36,591 nucleotides of DNA from CAYGWX01 sp964353855 [NCBI: uncultured bacterium] (lineage in GTDB: Bacteria; Edwardsbacteria; CAYGWX01). A program made the translations under genes and the position numbers. Positions within the stretch are counted from its first letter, which is position 1; each line of letters begins with the position of its first letter. The DNA lies in contig CAYGWX010000016.1 in NCBI GenBank assembly GCA_964353855.1, forward strand, positions 1 through 36,591, in the 5' to 3' direction. Below, in pieces: positions 33,438 through 36,591 of the stretch. The notes beneath the pieces were generated by a model. It did no database searches. It worked only from the letters and a program-made list of their open reading frames with translations, and had not been told where the DNA came from.

Positions 33438-33476
33438 ACCCGACACGGTTCTTTTATCACACGACCCGACATGGTT
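33438..33476 (+). repeat. Short direct repeats between the array and the secreted-protein gene
   Basis: ACCCGACACGGTT (33438-33450) and ACCCGACATGGTT (33464-33476) differ by one base and start 26 bp apart. They lie within ACGAGACCCG (33421) and ACGAGTCCCG (33481). This could be an operator for the next gene or decayed array DNA. I see no clear promoter in the 106-nt gap, only GGGAGG (33509-33514) before the next ATG. Confidence 0.4.
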
Positions 33477-33519
33477 TTTAACGAGTCCCGTAACCCGTGA
33501 TTAGGAAAGGGAGGATGAG

Positions 33520-34431
33520 ATGAAAAGAGGGGTCATGCTTACGCTGTGTCTGGGCGGGCTTCTTCTGGCCTGCATGCCGGGCCGGGCGGATTTCCTGGAC
33601 GAGTTCCCGGGCCCGCCGCTCGACCCCGGATGGGGCATCTGGAACCCGGACTCGACCCACTGGAGCCTGACCGCCCGCCCGGGTCACCTCCAGATCCTCA
33701 CCCAGTACTACGCCTCCACCGGGGGGACCTTGATGAACGACTTCTACCACCGCGAGGCGATGCCCGGGGATTGGCAGGCCTCGGCCCGGATCACGGCCCG
33801 CCCGGACTCCGTGGGCCAGGCCGCCATGCTCTTCGCCGAATACGACTCCACGAACATCGGCATGCCGAACGGCGTGGTCACTTTCGGAAACGTGATCGGG
33901 GCGGGCTGGTACGTCGCCGGTGCGATCAACGGGGGGGTCGGGGGCTACGCCGCCTACAGCGATACCGTGATCTACCTCCGGGTGCGCGCCGAGGGCGGCA
34001 CCGGGTTCGCGGAGTACAGCCCGGACGGGACGTCCTGGACGGTCCTGCACGACGGCGCGTTTCCCTCCTACTGGATGTCCGGGATCTACGCCGCGAACAT
34101 GGAGGTCTTGGGGGCGACGCCCCAGACGCCTCCCATGGCCGCGAACTACGACTGGTTCCACCTGACCGCCCTGACCGGGGTGGAAGAGAGGGCAGAGGTT
34201 AGAGGTCAGAGGTTAGAGGTTAGAATAACGGCAACCCCCAACCCCTTCGCCTCCTTTGCCACTCTTCCCGGGCATGAGGCAGAGCGGTTCAGCCTCTACG
34301 ATATCTCCGGACGTAAGGCCGGGACCTACCGGGGAGACCGGATCGGCGAGGGCCTGGCGCCGGGGGTCTATTTCATGAAGGGATTGGAAAATACGGGCGC
34401 CGCGCCGGTGCGGATCGTAAAGGTGAGGTAG
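33520..34431 (+). CDS. Secreted beta-sandwich protein with C-terminal sorting-like domain
   Basis: A 303-aa protein with a signal peptide (MKRGVMLTLCLGGLLLACMPGRA; the Cys is not in a clear lipobox). Residues of about 24-220 look like a concanavalin/LamG-type or DUF1349-like sandwich: 'FLDEFPGPPLDPGWGIWNPD', 'WSLTARPGHLQILT', 'YLRVRAEGGTGFAEYSPDGTSW', 'YDWFHLTAL'. Such folds commonly bind carbohydrate. The last 65 or so residues, 'TPNPF...FSLYDISGRKAGTY...LAPGVYFMKG...RIVKVR', match the pattern of C-terminal domains in secreted FCB-type proteins (type IX sorting-like or FlgD-Ig-like). The linker 'EERAEVRGQRLEVRI' is encoded by a 7-bp repeat and looks inserted. The gene lies directly after the cyclase array and is probably expressed separately. 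Confidence 0.7.
   Translation: MKRGVMLTLCLGGLLLACMPGRADFLDEFPGPPLDPGWGIWNPDSTHWSLTARPGHLQILTQYYASTGGTLMNDFYHREAMPGDWQASARITARPDSVGQAAMLFAEYDSTNIGMPNGVVTFGNVIGAGWYVAGAINGGVGGYAAYSDTVIYLRVRAEGGTGFAEYSPDGTSWTVLHDGAFPSYWMSGIYAANMEVLGATPQTPPMAANYDWFHLTALTGVEERAEVRGQRLEVRITATPNPFASFATLPGHEAERFSLYDISGRKAGTYRGDRIGEGLAPGVYFMKGLENTGAAPVRIVKVR
34197..34224 (+). repeat. Heptamer repeat inside a coding linker
   Basis: Four tandem units GGTTAGA, GGTCAGA, GGTTAGA, GGTTAGA in the interdomain linker of the secreted protein. Seven is not a multiple of three, so each copy is read in a different frame. Confidence 0.75.
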
Positions 34432-34516
34432 GAAAAGCATCCCCGGCAGGGCCCGAGGTTTCGATCTTTTTTTAAGGAGCGACGCCCGTACTGGTTGGTC
34501 CGAGGCAAGATATATT

Positions 34517-34557
34517 TGAAATTTACAATTTAAAATTTTCAATTTTCAATTTGCAAT
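34517..34557 (+). repeat. AT-rich quasi-repeat (AATTTTCAA units)
   Basis: A run of degenerate 9-10-bp units such as AATTTTCAA and AATTTGCAA in otherwise GC-rich DNA, within the 159-nt gap before the next gene. The gap also has a seven-T run near 34466-34472 without a convincing stem. No clear promoter. Confidence 0.6.
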
Positions 34558-34590
34558 GGATTTTACCATGAACCTTGATCGGAGGTCTTC

Positions 34591-36165
34591 TTGAAACCTA
34601 AAACGTCCGTCCGGGTCGCCGTGGCCGGCTGCGGGGCCTGGGGCAAGAACCATCTGCGGGTCTTTTCCTCCCTGGGGGCCCTGGGCGCGGTCTGCGACCT
34701 GGACAGCGGCCGGCTTAAGGAAGCGCATAAAGCCTATCCCAAGGTCAGGGCCACGGCCCGCTGGAAGGACGTGCTGGACGACCCCTCCCTCCAGGGCGTG
34801 GTCATCGCCACCCCGTCCCAGGAGCATTACCGCATGGCCCTGGAGGCCCTCGAGGCCGGGAAGGACGTGCTCGTGGAGAAGCCCCTGGCCCTGCGCTACA
34901 AGGAGGGCGAGGCCCTGGTGCGCCTGGCCGCCAGGCGGAAGTGCCTCCTGATGGTCGGGCACATCCTGCTCTTCCACCCCGCGGTGGAGAAGATGAAAGC
35001 CCTCTTGGCTCTGGGCGCGGTCGGGGAGATCGAATACCTCTATTCCAACCGCCTGAACTTCGGCAAGGTGAGGACCGAGGAGAGCGCCCTGTGGAGCTTC
35101 GCGCCCCACGACCTGGCGGCCTTCCTCTACTTGCTGGGCAAGCTTCCCCGGGAGGTCACCACCACCGGCGGGGCCTATCTCCAGCCCCAGGTGGCCGACG
35201 TCACGGTCACCAACTTAGAATTCCCCGAGGGGGTCCGGGCCCACCTCTACGTCTCCTGGCTCCACCCCTTCAAGGAGCAGCGCATGGTCCTGGTGGGGGA
35301 CAAGGGCATGCTCGTGTTCGACGACCTGGCCAAGGACCGTCTGGTCCTGTTCCAGCGCCGCCTGGACCGCACCGACGGGGGCTGGGTGGCCCACAAGCCC
35401 GAGGGCAAGCCCGTCCAGGTTTCCTCCGAGGAGCCGCTCCTCCGCGAGGACCGGCACTTCCTGGACTGCATCGCCCGCCGCAAGAGGCCCCGCTCGGATG
35501 GGGAGAGCGCCCTGGCGGTCTTGAAGATCCTGGAGGCCAGCCAGAGGTCGCTCGAGGCCCGGGGCAGGCCGGTGGCCCTGGCCGAGGTCTACGGCGAGCC
35601 CAGGGGCTATTTCGTCCATGAGACCGCCCGGGTGGACGAGCCGGCCGAGATCGGGGAGGGGACCAAGGTCTGGCACTACTCCCACGTCCTGGCCGGGGCC
35701 CGGATCGGCAGGAACTGCGTCCTGGGCCAGAACGTGAACGTGAGCGGCAAGGCCGTGATCGGGGACTTCGTCAAGCTCCAGAACAACGTCTCGGTCTACG
35801 ACGGGGTGGTCCTCGAGGACTACGTGTTCTGCGGGCCGTCGCTCGTCTTCACGAACGTCATCAACCCGCGCAGCGCCTTCCCCCGGAAGAACGAGTACCA
35901 GACCACCCGGGTCCGGACCGGGGCGACCCTGGGGGCCAACGCCACGGTGCTCTGCGGGGTGACCATCGGGAAGCACGCCTTCGTGGGGGCCGGGGCCGTG
36001 GTCACCCGGGACATCCCGGACTACGCCCTGGTCCTGGGCAACCCCGCGAAGTTCCACTCCTGGATGTGCGCCTGCGGGGTCCGCCTCCCGAAGGGCAAGA
36101 CCCCTCACTGCTCTTACTGCGCCCGGAAGTACAAGCTGAAGGGGCAAAAGATCAGTGAAATGTGA
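34591..36165 (+). CDS. Fused UDP-GlcNAcA 3-dehydrogenase / N-acetyltransferase (WbpB-WbpD type)
   Basis: A 524-aa two-domain enzyme starting at TTG with GGAGG 5 nt before it. Residues 1 to about 330 are a Gfo/Idh/MocA oxidoreductase: 'VAVAGCGAWGKNHLRVF' (NAD fold), 'VVIATPSQEHY', 'VEKPLAL' (the EKP motif) and 'WSFAPHDL' with the expected His. Residues from about 335 to the end are a left-handed beta-helix acetyltransferase with hexapeptide repeats ('IGEGTKVWHYSHVLAGARIGRNCVLGQNV', 'GATLGANATVLCGVTIG'), closing in a four-Cys knuckle (MCACG ... CSYC). These are steps 2 and 4 of the route to UDP-GlcNAc(3NAc)A; in Pseudomonas WbpB and WbpD are separate. Step 3, the aminotransferase WbpE, is not in the window. 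The last codons (SEM-stop) already lie in the heptamer array that follows. Confidence 0.88.
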   Translation: MKPKTSVRVAVAGCGAWGKNHLRVFSSLGALGAVCDLDSGRLKEAHKAYPKVRATARWKDVLDDPSLQGVVIATPSQEHYRMALEALEAGKDVLVEKPLALRYKEGEALVRLAARRKCLLMVGHILLFHPAVEKMKALLALGAVGEIEYLYSNRLNFGKVRTEESALWSFAPHDLAAFLYLLGKLPREVTTTGGAYLQPQVADVTVTNLEFPEGVRAHLYVSWLHPFKEQRMVLVGDKGMLVFDDLAKDRLVLFQRRLDRTDGGWVAHKPEGKPVQVSSEEPLLREDRHFLDCIARRKRPRSDGESALAVLKILEASQRSLEARGRPVALAEVYGEPRGYFVHETARVDEPAEIGEGTKVWHYSHVLAGARIGRNCVLGQNVNVSGKAVIGDFVKLQNNVSVYDGVVLEDYVFCGPSLVFTNVINPRSAFPRKNEYQTTRVRTGATLGANATVLCGVTIGKHAFVGAGAVVTRDIPDYALVLGNPAKFHSWMCACGVRLPKGKTPHCSYCARKYKLKGQKISEM

Positions 36166-36231
36166 AAAGTGAAAGGTGAAAAGTGAAAAGTGATAGGTTA
36201 AATGTAAAAGGTTAAATGTTAAAAGTGAAAT
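36155..36231 (+). repeat. Heptamer array, block 1 (plus orientation)
   Basis: Eleven contiguous 7-bp units of the form GTKAAAN (GTGAAAT, GTGAAAA, GTGAAAG, GTGATAG, GTTAAAT ...) without a break in register. It begins inside the last codons of the 34591 gene and supplies its stop codon. Confidence 0.9.
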
Positions 36232-36240
36232 GCAAACATG

Positions 36241-36286
36241 AAACCATTCCCCATTAACCGATCACCTTTAACCATTAACCATTCCC
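36241..36286 (-). repeat. Heptamer array, block 2 (minus orientation)
   Basis: About six units that are the reverse complement of the same heptamer (ATTCCCC, ATTAACC, GATCACC, TTTAACC, ATTAACC, ATTCCC). It can pair with block 1 to form a large hairpin. Confidence 0.85.
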
Positions 36287-36294
36287 GAGAGGCA

Positions 36295-36350
36295 GTAAAA
36301 GGTGAAAAGTGAAAAGTGATAGGTAAAAGGTGAAATGAAAATGGCAAGAA
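36295..36350 (+). repeat. Heptamer array, block 3 (plus orientation)
   Basis: Eight units from GTAAAAG to GCAAGAA, the last two degenerate. Three units in a row (two GTGAAAA then GTGATAG) repeat exactly what is found in block 1. Confidence 0.85.
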
Positions 36351-36355
36351 AAACC

Positions 36356-36439
36356 TTTAACCTTTAACCATTAACCATTAACCCTTAACCATTAACCTTT
36401 AACCTTTAACCATTAACCATTAACCATTAACCATTCACC
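36356..36439 (-). repeat. Heptamer array, block 4 (minus orientation)
   Basis: Twelve units, eleven of them TTTAACC or ATTAACC and one CTTAACC, without interruption, and a final ATTCACC ending at 36439. Only 13 bp separate it from the start codon of the four-helix-bundle gene. Confidence 0.9.
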
Positions 36440-36452
36440 ATAAGGTAATCTC

Positions 36453-36591
36453 GTGGAAGAACTGGACCAGCAGGTAACGGATCGATTGCTCGACTACGGT
36501 GTGGCCATCATAAAACTCTGCGGCCAGCTCCAGCGGTCCTCGGCAGGCGGGCACATCGGGAGCCAGTTGCTGCGCTCCGGGACGTCCGCGG
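36453..36591 (+). CDS. Four-helix-bundle protein (23S rRNA intervening-sequence family), 5' part
   Basis: A GTG start, with TAAGGT upstream. This is the first possible start after an in-frame TAA at 36441. The 46 visible residues contain 'LLDYGVAIIKLCGQL' and 'GGHIGSQLLRSGTSA', the classic start of the S23/IVP four-helix-bundle family ('..QLLRSGTSvgaN..EA'). These proteins of about 115-130 aa form pentamers and are distantly related to the Avd protein of diversity-generating retroelements. Their function outside rRNA insertions is unknown. The gene runs off the right edge. Confidence 0.8.
   Translation, partial: MEELDQQVTDRLLDYGVAIIKLCGQLQRSSAGGHIGSQLLRSGTSA

Noticed and set aside
36155-36439. 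The heptamer array as a CRISPR array.
   Set aside because: Units are 7 bp with no spacers and the blocks alternate in orientation, so it is not CRISPR.
36453-36591. A diversity-generating retroelement, since Avd is a four-helix-bundle protein.
   Set aside because: No reverse transcriptase and no template/variable repeat pair are visible in the window. 'QLLRSGTS' is the S23/IVP form and does not specifically indicate Avd.

Overview
The window is GC-rich, densely coded bacterial DNA from a diderm. It carries an Omp85 outer-membrane protein, an OmpA-family protein, a Wzc-type polysaccharide co-polymerase, and a secreted protein with a C-terminal sorting-like domain of the PNPF...GR...GVY kind common in the FCB group and allied uncultured phyla. 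I infer an uncultured diderm lineage of that sort. The genus cannot be read from the sequence.

Layout. 1-2334: the tail of rho, rpmE (L31 with a long octapeptide-repeat tail) and an Omp85/BamA-like gene. 2423-2867: a minus-strand RelE/ParE-type toxin-antitoxin pair, bounded by hairpins. 3034-6756: a strong sigma70-type promoter and a two-gene operon of exported TldD/TldE-like proteins. 6908-7129: a consensus sigma54-type site abutting a consensus sigma70 promoter, tRNA-Glu(CTC) and a terminator-like structure. 7226-9867: a mosaic OmpA-family protein and an SLBB protein. 9995-14888: nucleotide-sugar and polysaccharide genes (WbpI-like epimerase, Wzc-like kinase, UDP-HexNAc 6-dehydrogenase). 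14953-17634: an accessory island with two different nucleotidyltransferase cassettes, an imperfect 94/93-bp direct repeat and two small basic paralogues. 17689-18930: a second, WecB/MnaA-type epimerase. 18927-33413: a 14.5-kb head-to-tail array of four full-length proteins, each class III nucleotide cyclase + AAA/STAND ATPase + TPR (1124-1160 aa), followed by a fifth gene cut down to a cyclase domain with a ruined metal site. 33520-36165: a secreted protein and a fused oxidoreductase/acetyltransferase (WbpB-WbpD type). 36155-36591: four alternately oriented blocks of a 7-bp repeat leading straight into the start of a four-helix-bundle (23S intervening-sequence family) gene that runs off the window.

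How the genes fit together. The WbpA-like, WbpI-like and WbpB/WbpD-like enzymes would give most of the route from UDP-GlcNAc to UDP-ManNAc(3NAc)A; the aminotransferase step (WbpE) is not in the window. The SLBB and Wzc-like proteins would serve polymer export. The cyclase array overlaps the second epimerase gene by the ATGA stop/start, so nucleotide signalling is probably co-transcribed with surface-polysaccharide synthesis.

The most interesting structures are the cyclase array, with relic C-terminal tails left between its genes and an apparent A-B-A-B-A order of subtypes, and the oriented heptamer blocks beside the four-helix-bundle gene. The same style of heptamer recurs inside the coding sequence of the neighbouring secreted protein.
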